Of a stretch of 64,000 bases of DNA, positions 55,001 through 63,453 are shown in pieces. The position numbers and the translations under genes were made by a program. Source of the stretch: Sorangium cellulosum (lineage in GTDB: Bacteria; Myxococcota_A; Polyangia; Polyangiales; Polyangiaceae); NCBI RefSeq assembly GCF_004135735.1, contig NZ_CP012670.1, positions 6,464,501-6,528,500 of the forward strand. Direction: 5' to 3'. Numbering within the stretch: the stretch's first letter is position 1; each line of letters starts with the position of its first letter. The notes under the pieces are model-generated. The model worked only from the letters and a program-made list of their open reading frames with translations. It searched no databases and was not told the origin of the DNA.

Positions 55001-55246
55001 CGACGTGATCGACCGGATCCCCTCGACCTGGACGACCGCCTCCTCGATGGGCTCGACGACGTCGTGCTCCATGATCTCGGGGGCGGCGCCCTCGAGCGTG
55101 GCGGAGATCGAGATGGTGGGGAAGTCGACGTCGGGGAACTGGCTGATGCCGATGCGCGACGCGGCCACGAGGCCGAAGACGATGGTCGCCGCCATCAGCA
55201 TCCAGGCGAAGACCGGCTTCTTGAGGCACGCTTCGGTGAGGCTCAC
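52016..55246 (-). CDS. RND multidrug efflux transporter (AcrB/MexB-type)
   Basis: 1076 residues, inner-membrane proton-driven pump. First helix KKPVFAWMLMAATIVFG, then the porter start GISQFPDVDFPTISISATLEGAAPEIMEHDVVEPIEEAV, helices around SLAVGIVVDDAIMVLENIHRHAEGG with the Asp pair of the proton relay, and MGIVKKNSIILVDYALE near the end. A Pro/Gly/Ala tract (GPPGAAAPAAGPPGAAAGPP) interrupts a porter loop near residue 250. Start GTG at 55246 overlaps the adaptor stop by 4 nt (GTGA). No outer-membrane channel gene follows. Confidence 0.93.
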   Translation of the reverse strand: MSLTEACLKKPVFAWMLMAATIVFGLVAASRIGISQFPDVDFPTISISATLEGAAPEIMEHDVVEPIEEAVVQVEGIRSITSTSRQGSASVTIELDLERDVDVALQDVQTKISQAQRRLPPDLDPPVVSKRNPEDQPIMWVGLSGPFSPQLIADVARYRLKEKLQTVPGVGELMLGGYLERNVRIWIDADRLAAHGLTVVDVTQALGRQHIELPAGRIETEGRELNVRVLGEALDLEMFRKIVVREGGPPGAAAPAAGPPGAAAGPPSSARATVYLEDVALIEDGFEDVRRLARVNGEPAQGLGIKKQRGSNAVEVAKGVRAALAEVEKTLPEGMTVGVNFDSTKFIEESVHEIELELGMAVALTALVCWMFLGSLSSTLNVVLAIPMSLLGTVAAIYFLGFTLNTFTLLGLSLAVGIVVDDAIMVLENIHRHAEGGKDRVRAAREGTAEITFAALAATLAVVAIFIPIVFMDGIVGRFFLQFGVTLCIAVLLSYLEAITLAPARCAQILDVSREGRSRLGRLVDRGFEALARGYRFLLARALRFPLAVVVLGAALFAASIVTLQRLPTEFVPSQDQGRLLVRLQTAIGSDIAETDRLFQRAESFANEHPAIERVFAVVGGFGGGAVNTGVLFLTMKPGDERTLSQAGLQAELRKELNSYPGLRAVVQDLSQSGFTAQRGFPVEFSVRGPDWDELTRHSERIRTELAQSGLVVDLDTDYQLGMPELRIVPDRARAADLGVSVEAIATTLNTLIGGGRVGKYNDDGRRIDVRARLLAHQRSRPEDLARIQVRSASGALVPLTSVITYEERPALQAITRRDRERAISIYGNIAPGRSQGEAVARVEELGRDLPPGYRVVLGGASVTFRESMGGLIFALVLGILVAYMVLASQFNSFLHPVTVLTILPLSLAGAAFALHLTGHTLNIFSMIGILLLMGIVKKNSIILVDYALEVRREGGRTTHEEGARGGHGKGEGEVMGAREAMLHAGPVRLRPILMTSTATMMAAVPAALALGPGSEIRAPMAAAVIGGLVVSTALSLLVVPAFYVVADDLRARLARLRRRGGEHPVAPAHPAAPEG

Positions 55247-56559
55247 GGCGCGCTCCGGGGCGAGGCCGGCGGCGTGGCGCCGGGGGGCGAGGGCGACGAG
55301 GCGGCGGCGGGCACGTCCGGCGGCGGCGCCGCGCCGGGAGGCGACGGCGTCGCGGCGGCGGGGACGGTCGGCGGCGCCGCGCCGGGGGGCGAGGGCGGCG
55401 ACGAGGCGGCGCCCGCGCCGTCGCCGGCCGGGGCGCCGGGCACGCTCCCGGGCGGGCTGACGCGGACCTGGGCGCCGTCGCGCAGCGCCTCGGCGCCGCG
55501 CACGACGAGGCGCTCGCCCACCGACAGCCCCGACATGACCTCGACGCGGCCGTTCGCCGTGCGCAGCCCGAGCGAGAGCACGCGCTCGCGCGCGACGTCG
55601 CCGTCGACCACGTAGGCGAGGAAGCCGCGCTCGCTGGGCCGCACGGCCGTCAGCGGGATGACCGGCGCGTCGCCGCTCGCGCCCACGGGCACGGTCACCT
55701 CGGCGAAGGTGCCGGGGCGGAGCGCGTCCTTGCCCTCGCCCTGCACCTCGCCGGTCACGGCGACCATGCGCGTCGTCGGGTCGGCCGCGTCGGCGACGTG
55801 CGTCAGCTTCGCGGTGAAGGTCCGCGCGTCGCCCTTCACCGTGAAGCGCGCCTCCATGCCGGGCCGGACGCGCGGCGCGTCGGAAGCCGGGATCTGGAAG
55901 CGGAGCAGGAGCGGGTCGCGGCGGAGGAGCGTGGCGAGCACCGTCCCGACCGCGACGTGCTGGCCGGTCTGCACGGTGCGCGTCTGGATCTTGCCCTGGA
56001 TCGGGGCGCGCACGTAGGCGTCGCGCAGGTTCAGGAGCGCCTGGTCCACGGCGACCTTCGCCTCGGCGACCTGCGCCGCGGTCGTCGCCGCCTTCGAGCG
56101 CCAGGACGCGATCTCCTCCTTGCTGAAGACCCCCTCGGCGCCCTCGGCCTCGCGCCGCTCGAGCCCGGCGGCGGCCTCGGCCTGCGCGGCGGTCACGCGG
56201 TCGAGCGTGGCGCGCGCCGCGCGGACCGCGAGGTTGTACCGCGCCGGGTCGATCTCGACGAGCACCTGCCCCGCCTTGACCTCGTCGCCCTCCATGAACC
56301 GCACCGCCTCGACGACGCCCGCGACGCGCGCGGTGAGCTGCACCTGCTCGAAGGCGTCGACCGTGCCGACGGCCGGCACGGCGTACTCGACCCGCTCCGC
56401 GGTGACGGGCACGACCTCGACGGGGAAGCTCATCGCCTGCTTTCCCTGCCTGCGCCCCTGCTCGGGCGTGGCCTCGCCCCTCTTGCACGCTGGAGTTCCG
56501 AAGAGAGCGAGCCCCGCGACGAGGGCGAGCGCGGCGATGCGGATCCGTTGGAGCACCAT
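55243..56559 (-). CDS. RND periplasmic adaptor lipoprotein
   Basis: 438 residues. Lipobox TPAC at about residue 22-25, then the membrane-fusion-protein plan: PVEVVPVTAERVEYAVPAVGTVDAFEQVQLTARVAGVVEAVRF, alpha-hairpin (ARATLDRVTAAQAEAAAGLERRE), lipoyl part VRAPIQGKIQTRTVQTGQHVAVG and beta-barrel. A Pro/Ala tail of about 60 residues with PGAAPP-like repeats is extra. It is the first gene of the operon with the RND pump. Confidence 0.9.
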   Translation of the reverse strand: MVLQRIRIAALALVAGLALFGTPACKRGEATPEQGRRQGKQAMSFPVEVVPVTAERVEYAVPAVGTVDAFEQVQLTARVAGVVEAVRFMEGDEVKAGQVLVEIDPARYNLAVRAARATLDRVTAAQAEAAAGLERREAEGAEGVFSKEEIASWRSKAATTAAQVAEAKVAVDQALLNLRDAYVRAPIQGKIQTRTVQTGQHVAVGTVLATLLRRDPLLLRFQIPASDAPRVRPGMEARFTVKGDARTFTAKLTHVADAADPTTRMVAVTGEVQGEGKDALRPGTFAEVTVPVGASGDAPVIPLTAVRPSERGFLAYVVDGDVARERVLSLGLRTANGRVEVMSGLSVGERLVVRGAEALRDGAQVRVSPPGSVPGAPAGDGAGAASSPPSPPGAAPPTVPAAATPSPPGAAPPPDVPAAASSPSPPGATPPASPRSAP

Positions 56560-56811
56560 CGAGCCGAAGGCTTAGCGCAACTCGCGGCCGAGGGCGCGCG
56601 CTTCGGGCCGGGCGGGGCTACTCGAACAGGTCGGCCACCTTGCAGGAGAACCCCGGCAGGACGTCGCCGCCGTCGACGAGCTCATCGCGCCCCAGCACGC
56701 GGAGGTGAGGAGCCGACCAGGAGGCCTCGTCCCTGCGCGGGCCCGGCTCCCCTTCGGCCGCAGGGCTTCCGCCCTCGCCCTCCCGCCGGGACGCATCTAC
56801 GCTTGCGGGGC

Positions 56812-57495
56812 ATGCGCCCCACCGTCCTCCTCTGGGACATCGACGGCACCCTGCTCTCCACCGGCGGCGCGGGCCGCCGCGCCATGGAGCGCGCGTTCGA
56901 TCGGCACGCCGGCCGCCGCGACGCGTGCGCGGCGTTCTCGTTCGACGGCATGACCGACCGGGCCATCCTGCGGACAGGGCTCCGCGCGATCGGGCACGAC
57001 GCCACCGAGGACGCGATCGACGCGCTCCTCGCGATCTACGTCGAGCTGCTCGCCGAGGAGATGCTGGTCGCCGGCGACACCCGGCTCCACCACGGCGTGC
57101 TCGAGGCGCTCGACGCCACGGCCCGGCGAGCCGGCTGCGCCGTCGGCCTCGGCACGGGCAACGTCCGCGCGGGGGCGCGGGCGAAGCTCACGCGCGTCGG
57201 CATCTACGAGCGGTTCGCGTTCGGCGGCTTCGGCTGCGATCACGAGCGCCGGGACGAGCTCTTGCGCATCGGCGCCGCGCGCGGGGCGGCGGTGCTCGGG
57301 GCGCCGCTCGAGGCGTGCCGCGTCGTGGTCATCGGGGACACGCCGAAGGACATCGCGGCCGCCCAGGCCATCGGGGCCGAGTCGATCGCCGTGGCGACCG
57401 GCAGCTACGACGTCGCGGCGCTCGCCGCCTGCGCCCCGACGCACCTCTTCGGCGATCTCGGCGCGGAGGGCGCGCTCGAGGCGCTGCTCGGCTAA
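56812..57495 (+). CDS. HAD-superfamily phosphatase
   Basis: 227 residues. Motif I DIDGTLLSTGG (both Asp), motif II in GLGTGNVRAG, motif III Lys around ARAKLTRVG, and motif IV VVIGDTPKDIAAA are intact, with a helical cap after motif I. It resembles phosphoglycolate-phosphatase-like hydrolases, but substrate assignment is uncertain. It starts 252 nt from the divergent adaptor gene. Confidence 0.88.
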   Translation: MRPTVLLWDIDGTLLSTGGAGRRAMERAFDRHAGRRDACAAFSFDGMTDRAILRTGLRAIGHDATEDAIDALLAIYVELLAEEMLVAGDTRLHHGVLEALDATARRAGCAVGLGTGNVRAGARAKLTRVGIYERFAFGGFGCDHERRDELLRIGAARGAAVLGAPLEACRVVVIGDTPKDIAAAQAIGAESIAVATGSYDVAALAACAPTHLFGDLGAEGALEALLG

Positions 57496-57522
57496 CCCCA
57501 CCCCCTGGCCCCGGCGCCCCCC

Positions 57523-58596
57523 TCAGCGTGAGCACATCTCGATGAGCATCGTCTCGAGCACCGCCTGCGCCGGGCGGCGGCTGCTCTTCAAGGCGAGATC
57601 GGTCTCGGCCAGGACGCGCATCCAGCCCGCGAGCGCGCCCCGCGGGAGCCCGCGGATCGTCTGCGCCACGTCGTTCACCTTGTAGGGCGACACGCCGGCG
57701 CGCTGCGCCGCCTCGGCCTGGCTCGCGCCGGCGGCGAGCGCCGACTCGAACTTCACCATCTGGCGGACCGACCACGAGACCGCCCCGAGCAGGCGCAGCC
57801 CGCCGTCGCGCGGGTCGTACGCGTCGGCGAGCGCCGCGAGCGCGCGGTCGAGGCGCCGCCTGCCGAGCGCGTCGATGAGCTCCCAGACCGTGCTCTGCCG
57901 GACGCGGATGACGACCTGCGCGATCGCGTCCTCGGTGATCGGCTGCTTCGGCCCCACGTACAGCGAGAGCCGCTCGATCGCGTCGACCACGTAACCGAGC
58001 TCGGGCCCGGCGATCTCGGCGAGCTGATCGGCCACGTCGCTCGCGATGGGGTTGCCCTTCTCGCGGGCGATGGAGGTGATGAAGCCGGGCAGGGCGCGGC
58101 GGCTCAGCGGCTCGCACGCGACCAGGAAGTCCCCCTTCTTGGCCGACGTGACGACGCGGCGCTGGGCGTGGAGCTTCGTCGCCACGAGCACGAGCACCGC
58201 GCTCGGCGAGGGCGCCTTGGCGTACTCCGCGAGCGCGTCGAGCGGGCTCGCCTGCCTCGACGCCCCCCGCTTGCCGCCCGCGCCGGCGCGCTCCTCCTCG
58301 CCGCCGCCCTCGTCGCCGCCGTCGTCCTTCTTCTCCCAGCGCTCGACGCCGCGGACGAGCACGAAGCGGCGCGGGGCCATCATCGGGAGCATGCGGGCGG
58401 CGCCGAGGATCGACTCGATCGACGCGTCGCCCGCGAGGAACTTGTCCTCGTTGAAGCCGGCGATGCCCCCCTTCGCCGCGGCTTCCCGGAGCGCGTTCAC
58501 CACGCGATCGACCAGCCAGCGCTCCTCTCCCAGCACGAGGTAGACCGGGCGAAGGGCGCCCGAGGCCGCTTCCTTCAAGGCTTGGTCCGGCGTCAC
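57523..58596 (-). CDS. holA: DNA polymerase III delta subunit
   Basis: 357 residues, clamp-loader subunit that opens the beta sliding clamp. N-terminal PVYLVLGEERWLVDRVVNALREAA with the clamp-loader start and RMLPMMAPRRFVLVRGVERW; C-terminal part GGLRLLGAVSWSVRQMVKFESALAAGASQAEAAQRAGV matches delta. A charged Gly/Glu linker near residues 90-115 is extra. It is alone, with the second palindrome near its 5' side. Confidence 0.88.
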   Translation of the reverse strand: MTPDQALKEAASGALRPVYLVLGEERWLVDRVVNALREAAAKGGIAGFNEDKFLAGDASIESILGAARMLPMMAPRRFVLVRGVERWEKKDDGGDEGGGEEERAGAGGKRGASRQASPLDALAEYAKAPSPSAVLVLVATKLHAQRRVVTSAKKGDFLVACEPLSRRALPGFITSIAREKGNPIASDVADQLAEIAGPELGYVVDAIERLSLYVGPKQPITEDAIAQVVIRVRQSTVWELIDALGRRRLDRALAALADAYDPRDGGLRLLGAVSWSVRQMVKFESALAAGASQAEAAQRAGVSPYKVNDVAQTIRGLPRGALAGWMRVLAETDLALKSSRRPAQAVLETMLIEMCSR

Positions 58597-58641
58597 CGCC
58601 CCGGCATCGGGTGGAAAGGCGGGTGCGTCAAGCGCGACGCG

Positions 58642-58770
58642 CGCGCCCGGGCGGAGGGGCGCCGTGGGGGCTCACCGGAGGGGCTGAAGTGCAGGCGAGC
58701 CACCAACGGGGCTCGCCCGGAACGCAAGCCCCGGAGGTGAGCCCCCACGGCGCCCCTCCGCCCGGGCGCG
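58642..58770. repeat. Large palindromic element, copy B
   Basis: Perfect 35-bp inverted arms (58642-58676 and 58736-58770). Its 81-nt core 58666-58746 is the reverse complement of the core of the element at 4062-4141 with three differences, but its outer arms (24 bp each) are unrelated to those of the other copy. It lies 2 nt after the stop of the AgmX-like gene and near the holA start. Confidence 0.9.
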
Positions 58771-58772
58771 GC

Positions 58773-59309
58773 TCACGGCAGCGAGAACGGGACGTCGACG
58801 CGCACGGTCGCGCCGGGAGGCGGAATGGCGATCGGCGGGAGCGCGGCGGCGAGGCAGGCCGTGACCTCGGGGCGCGAGGTCTCCCGGTCCTCGATCAGGC
58901 CGCGCGCGAGCTGCCGGCCTCGTGCGTCGAAGGTGAAATTGAAGACGTACTTCACGACGCGCGGCTCCGGCTGCGCCGCGACCGCCGGCGCGTAGCAGCG
59001 CGACCGGAGCGCCGCGCGATGGGCGTCGAGCGCCCGCGCGGCCTGCCGCGCGACCTCGTCGCGCGGCACCGCGGGCGCGCTGGCCGGTCGAGCGCCCTCG
59101 GCGGCCGGCGCCGCGGGCGCGACGGCCGGGCGCGCGACGGCCGCGCCGGGCTCACCCCGCCGCGGCGGCGCCTCCTCCCCGGCCGCAGGCGGCGCCGGGG
59201 CGCGCTCGGCCGGGCCGTGGCGGAGGCCCAGGTAGACCGCGGCGGCGATCATGGCGCTGCCGAGGAGGATCGCGGTGGGGGTCGAGAGCTGCTTGCCCAT
59301 GCCTTGCAT
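58773..59309 (-). CDS. AgmX/PglI C-terminal domain protein (TonB-like)
   Basis: 178 residues. One N-terminal membrane helix (PTAILLGSAMIAAAVYLGL), then a long Pro/Ala/Glu periplasmic linker and a compact C-terminal domain with CYAPAVAAQPEPRVVKYVFNFTFDARGRQLARGLIED and TACLAAALPPIAIPPPGATVRVDVPF. This resembles the TonB/AgmX-like ends found in myxobacterial motility and transport proteins. No other Agl/Agm gene is close, so the role is open. Confidence 0.7.
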   Translation of the reverse strand: MQGMGKQLSTPTAILLGSAMIAAAVYLGLRHGPAERAPAPPAAGEEAPPRRGEPGAAVARPAVAPAAPAAEGARPASAPAVPRDEVARQAARALDAHRAALRSRCYAPAVAAQPEPRVVKYVFNFTFDARGRQLARGLIEDRETSRPEVTACLAAALPPIAIPPPGATVRVDVPFSLP

Positions 59310-59460
59310 CCGGCGGCGCCCGGGCGAGCGCCGCGGCGGGGCCGATCCACAACCCCTCGTGCCTTAGCCGGAATGCGCGCCGGCGGCGAGGCGGCCGCGG
59401 CGCGAGGCGGCCGCCGCGGCCATTTGACGCGCGTGGCCCCGCCCGCTCTGATGCCGCGCC

Positions 59461-60714
59461 GTGTGGTCCGTCCTCCTCGTATTCGTCGCGACGTACATCC
59501 TCATCGCGGCGCGGCGCCTCGCGATCCTCCCGATCGGCCGGTCGGCCGGCGCCCTCGCGGGCGCGTGCGGCATGGTCGTCCTGAGCGCGCTGATCCCGGG
59601 CGCCGGCCTGACGCCCGACGAGGCGTTCGCCGCGATCGAGCCGAACACCATCGGTCTCCTGCTCGGCATGATGCTGCTCTCGGCGTCGCTCGACGCGACC
59701 GGGGTGTTCGAGCGCGCGGCGGCGTGGGTCGCGCGGCGCGACCTGTCGCCGGTCCGCCTGCTCTACGTCGTCACGGTCGGCGCCGGGCTCGCCTCGGCGG
59801 TGCTGCTGAACGACTCGGTCTGCGTGATGCTCGCGCCGCTCGTCGACAGGACCGCCCGGCGCGCGGGGCTCGATCGGATCCCCTACCTCCTCGCGCTCGC
59901 CATGGGCGCCAACGCCGGCAGCGCGCTCACGCTCGCCGGCAACCCGCAGAACATGCTCGTGGGCCACCTCTCCGGCATCTCCTACCGCGACTACCTGCTG
60001 GAGGCGGGCCCGGCCGCGCTGATCGGGCTCGCCGTGACCGCCGTGGCGCTGCACCTCCTGCTCCGGCGCCGGATCGCGGCGCGGACCGCCCCGCCCGCGA
60101 TCGAGCCCGCGTGGGAGCCCGCGCCGCCGGACGGGCGGCCGAGCGCCCTCGTGCCCCTCGCCTGCCTCGCGGTCGTGTCGGTGCTGTTCGTGCTCGGCGC
60201 CAACCTGGCGTGGACGGCGATCTGCGGCGCGGCCGCGGCCATCCTGCTGCACCGGCGCGACGCGGGCGGCCTGTTCGCCCGGGTCTCGTGGCCCGTGCTC
60301 CTGTTCTTCGGCGCCCTCTTCATCGTCGTGGCCGGCCTGCAGAAGACCGGCATACCCGAGCAGGCGCTGCGCGCCATGAGCCCCCTCCTGCCCTCGGGGC
60401 CGACGCTGGGCGTCGTCGGGCTGAGCCTCGCCCTGCTCGTCGGGTGTCAGATCGTCTCGAATGTGCCGTTCATCCTGCTCGCGGAGTCGTACATCCAGAG
60501 CCAGCCCGATCCGCACCTCGCCTGGATCGCGACCGCGCTGATCTCCACCCTCGCCGGCAACTTCACGCTGCTCGGCTCGGTGGCGAACATCATCGTCGTG
60601 GAGGTCGTGGGCGCCGAGCGCGAGATCGGCTTTCGCTCGTACGCCAGGGTGGGTGTCCCGGTGACGCTCGCCTCGTGCGCCGCGGCGCTCCTCTGGCTCC
60701 TGCTCGCGCGCTGA
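59461..60714 (+). CDS. Anion permease (ArsB/NhaD/CitMHS-type)
   Basis: 417 residues with about 11 membrane helices. Family traits are GMMLLSASLDATGVFERAAAW, LNDSVCVMLAPLVDR, the substrate-site-like GANAGSALTLAGNPQNMLVG and the mirrored late segment AGNFTLLGSVANIIVVE. The inverted-repeat plan with N-P-Q/NI residues is that of the ion transporter superfamily. Start is GTG at 59461. Substrate (anion, dicarboxylate or arsenite) cannot be chosen. Confidence 0.87.
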   Translation: MWSVLLVFVATYILIAARRLAILPIGRSAGALAGACGMVVLSALIPGAGLTPDEAFAAIEPNTIGLLLGMMLLSASLDATGVFERAAAWVARRDLSPVRLLYVVTVGAGLASAVLLNDSVCVMLAPLVDRTARRAGLDRIPYLLALAMGANAGSALTLAGNPQNMLVGHLSGISYRDYLLEAGPAALIGLAVTAVALHLLLRRRIAARTAPPAIEPAWEPAPPDGRPSALVPLACLAVVSVLFVLGANLAWTAICGAAAAILLHRRDAGGLFARVSWPVLLFFGALFIVVAGLQKTGIPEQALRAMSPLLPSGPTLGVVGLSLALLVGCQIVSNVPFILLAESYIQSQPDPHLAWIATALISTLAGNFTLLGSVANIIVVEVVGAEREIGFRSYARVGVPVTLASCAAALLWLLLAR

Positions 60715-60825
60715 GCCGGATCGCGGCGCCCGCCGGCGCCGCGATCCGGCTCGCCGCCGCCGCCGGTCCGAGGGGCCGCGGCGCTCCGGGCTCGCCGCCG
60801 CCCTCGTGGTACCCCCCGGTCGCGC

Positions 60826-61020
60826 TCACAGCGACGCGTGCTCACGCTCTCGGGACCGGCATTGCCGCGCCGCGGCGTGCGCCAGGTGCCGCACCGGGGA
60901 CCTGCGCCGGACGTCGAGCCACGCGTGGAGCATCGTGATCCCCACGGCAACGCAGAAAGCGGGGCCCATGAGGAGCAGAAGGAAGGGCTGCAGAGCTCGT
61001 CGCATCGCGTGCGCATTCAT
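60826..61020 (-). CDS. Small single-pass membrane protein, hypothetical
   Basis: 64 residues: MNAHAMRRALQPFLLLLMGPAFCVAVGITMLHAWLDVRRR, then a basic tail. One clear membrane helix follows a short basic head. No family recognised and the Shine-Dalgarno is weak. It sits between the anion permease and SDR genes on the opposite strand. Confidence 0.4.
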   Translation of the reverse strand: MNAHAMRRALQPFLLLLMGPAFCVAVGITMLHAWLDVRRRSPVRHLAHAAARQCRSREREHASL

Positions 61021-61306
61021 GTGGTCCAGCATACGACGGCCGGGGTTCGTGCAGTAGCGCAATGCGTCGGCAGCCCCTCAACGCTCCGCAGAATCAGGTC
61101 TCCCCCGGTATCGCCCCGGCGAATAGAACGGAAAAGTATTGTATTGCTGGATCTCGCTCGTTGACACGTCCCTTGACTGACCGCGATCCGCTGCGTGTGA
61201 ATGGGCGCGGCATTGCGCCGACGGGACGCTCCCGGAGGCGCGCCTGCGCGCTGCGCTCCCTCGCGGCGGCGAGCGAACCACGGTCCCAGCCCCCGGAGAG
61301 GCCTTG

Positions 61307-62068
61307 ATGGCATACGATCTGTCGGAACGAGTCGCCCTTGTCACCGGAGCCTCCCGCGGCCTCGGTGAGGCCATTGCCCGCAAGCTCGCGGCGTGCGGCG
61401 CGCGGGTCGCCGTCAACTACTTCGGCAGCGCCGACAAGGCGCGGCGCGTGGTCGAGGACATCCGCCGGGACGGCGGCACGGCCGAGGCCTTCATGGCCGA
61501 TGTGCGCGACGAGCAGGAGGTGGCCGGGCTCGTGGAGCAGGTGCGGGCGCGCTTCGGCCCCCTCGATACCCTCGTGCTCAACGCGACCGGCCCGCAGCCG
61601 TACGTCAAGGTGGAGGACCTGACCTGGAGGGATTGCCTCGATCAGCTCGAGTTCTTCGTGAAGAGCCCGGTCCTCTTCGCGCGGGCGGTGGTCCCCGGGA
61701 TGAAGGAGCGCCGCGCGGGCCGGATCATCCAGATCGGGTCCGAGGTCTTCGAGCAGGGCGTCCCCGAGTTCTCCAGCTACGTGTCGGCCAAGGGCGCGCA
61801 GCTCGGCCTGACGCGCTCCTGGGCGCTGGAGCTCGGCCCGTGGGGGATCACCGTCAACCTCGTGGCGCCCGGCTGGATCCCGACCGAGCGCCACGCCGCC
61901 GAGGGCCGCACCGAGGCCCAGAAGGAAGCCTATGCGGCGGGCGTGCCGCTCCGCCGCATGGGCCAGCCGGCCGACGTGGCCGAGGCCGTCGCCTTCCTCG
62001 CGTCGGACGCCGCGAGGTTCATCACGGGCCAGAAGCTCAGCGTGAACGGCGGCAGGACCCTCGCCTGA
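61307..62068 (+). CDS. SDR oxidoreductase (FabG-like)
   Basis: 253 residues. NAD(P)-binding TGASRGLGEAIA, NATGPQ in place of NNAG, catalytic Ser in IQIGSEVF and YVSAKGA (YxxxK), and the ending VAFLASDAARFITGQKLSVNGGRTLA. It resembles 3-oxoacyl-ACP reductase, but members act on many ketones. ATG at 61307 with GGAGAGG upstream; a TTG at 61304 is an alternative. Confidence 0.9.
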   Translation: MAYDLSERVALVTGASRGLGEAIARKLAACGARVAVNYFGSADKARRVVEDIRRDGGTAEAFMADVRDEQEVAGLVEQVRARFGPLDTLVLNATGPQPYVKVEDLTWRDCLDQLEFFVKSPVLFARAVVPGMKERRAGRIIQIGSEVFEQGVPEFSSYVSAKGAQLGLTRSWALELGPWGITVNLVAPGWIPTERHAAEGRTEAQKEAYAAGVPLRRMGQPADVAEAVAFLASDAARFITGQKLSVNGGRTLA

Positions 62069-62190
62069 GGTCGTGCCAGGGGGCGCGCGGTCCTCTCCCC
62101 TGGGTCCTCGCACTCCTGCGGGGAGTTGCCCCGGATCAGCAGACGAACCGCCATGGCGGTTCGCCTCTCGACCCCACTCCCCGCACAGCG

Positions 62191-62994
62191 CTAGCAGTCC
62201 AGCTCGACGAGGTTGCCGTCGGCGTCGACCGAGATCTCGAGCTCCACGTCGCCGATCACGAGGTTCGCCTCGTAGGAGAGCCGCCCGTCGTGCAGCTCCT
62301 CGTCGAGCTCCACGATCGAGCCGCCCTGGGCCGCGTGGAGGAGGGTCAGGTAGGCGCCCGGCGGCAGCATCTCCAGCGTGATGTCCCGCTCGATCAGCGC
62401 GCCGCGCGCGTCGATCCGGAGCGCGTAGATCCGCGCCCCCTTCCAGAGGACGGCCTCGTAAACGGTTTCTCCGAGGTCCTCCTCTTCCTCCTCGCGCACC
62501 TCCAGGATCGCCCCGCCCGCGGCCTCCCTCTCGATCGCCCTGCGCGCGGGCTCGGGGACGCTGTCGAACGCCACGATCCTGGCCTCGACCTCGCTGCCGA
62601 TCACGTTGCCCGCGGCGTCGAGCTCCACCTCGCGATAGACGTTCCCCTCGACGAGATCGATCTCGTACGTGACGCGGCCGCCGTCGACGTTCTCCTTCAC
62701 CTCCAGGACGGTGATGCCCTTTCCGAGGCTCGCCAGCGCCGCGCGGACCGGCGCCGGCAGCTCATGGACGGGGATGACCCGCTCGCGATCCCCCGCCGCG
62801 CCGCCGCTCGGATCCGCCTGCGCGCTGACCGGCGAGGCTCCGTGGCTCCTGGACGCCACGCACGCAGCGACCGCGGACGCCGCGCGGGCAGCAGCGGCGA
62901 ACGCCGCGTGGGCAGGAGCGGCGGATGCCGCGCACGGGAACCAGGCCAAGACGACCGCAATCGGTAGCTTCAGGATAGCTCTGTGCATGCGCAT
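62191..62994 (-). CDS. Exported PepSY-like triple-repeat protein
   Basis: 267 residues. A signal peptide (LKLPIAVVLAWFPCAASA) is followed by an Ala-rich stretch, then three related modules of about 65 residues each (PAPVRAALASLGKGITVLEVKENVDGGRVTYEIDLVEGNVYREVELDAAGNVI is the first), like PepSY/BLIP-type domains. Such domains may inhibit proteases or bind ions. Start chosen at the ATG at 62994 with GGGGGG upstream. Confidence 0.75.
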   Translation of the reverse strand: MRMHRAILKLPIAVVLAWFPCAASAAPAHAAFAAAARAASAVAACVASRSHGASPVSAQADPSGGAAGDRERVIPVHELPAPVRAALASLGKGITVLEVKENVDGGRVTYEIDLVEGNVYREVELDAAGNVIGSEVEARIVAFDSVPEPARRAIEREAAGGAILEVREEEEEDLGETVYEAVLWKGARIYALRIDARGALIERDITLEMLPPGAYLTLLHAAQGGSIVELDEELHDGRLSYEANLVIGDVELEISVDADGNLVELDC

Positions 62995-63453
62995 GAATCC
63001 CCCCATGGGTCGATAGACCAGCACGTCCACACACCAACACAGCCACACGCAATGCAGCGATCGGTCCACGTCGATTTCAGTGCGTCATCGACACACGTCA
63101 GCGATGCAGATGTGTCTTGGACACTGTCGTACGTCCAAGAAGCGCCCGCAGGGAACGCGCGCTCCGACCCCTCTGGATACGCCGTGCGCTGCCCGATTCG
63201 CGTGCTTACGCCAAGGACATGGCCATGGCACCGAGCCGGCTCCGTGGGCGCAGTCGCCGCCGCGGCCTCGGTATTTCCCGGTCCGGATGGCCGGATCGAG
63301 GTCAATGTCGGTCGCGCTCCGCGCGCCCGGGATTACCCCGGATCCAGGGAGGCGGCGCAAGGGGGCCTCGACCGCGATGAAGGACTGCCCGGAGATCCGA
63401 TGTCACGCCGGCGGGCAGGGGGTGATGTCACGGGTGCGTGGAGGCAGGGAGCC
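62995..63453. other. Intergenic region, no gene seen
   Basis: About 460 bp with no domain-bearing frame. Patches are less GC-rich than the average (CAACACAGCCACACGCAATGC near 63040) and may hold the promoter of the PepSY-like gene. The right-hand part contains the 3' flank of the OmpA-family gene. Confidence 0.4.

Noticed and set aside
50867..55615. Very long plus-strand open frame (1582 codons) antisense to the RND pump
   Set aside because: Its product is Arg/Asp/His-rich without domains and mirrors the pump gene; a GC-bias shadow.
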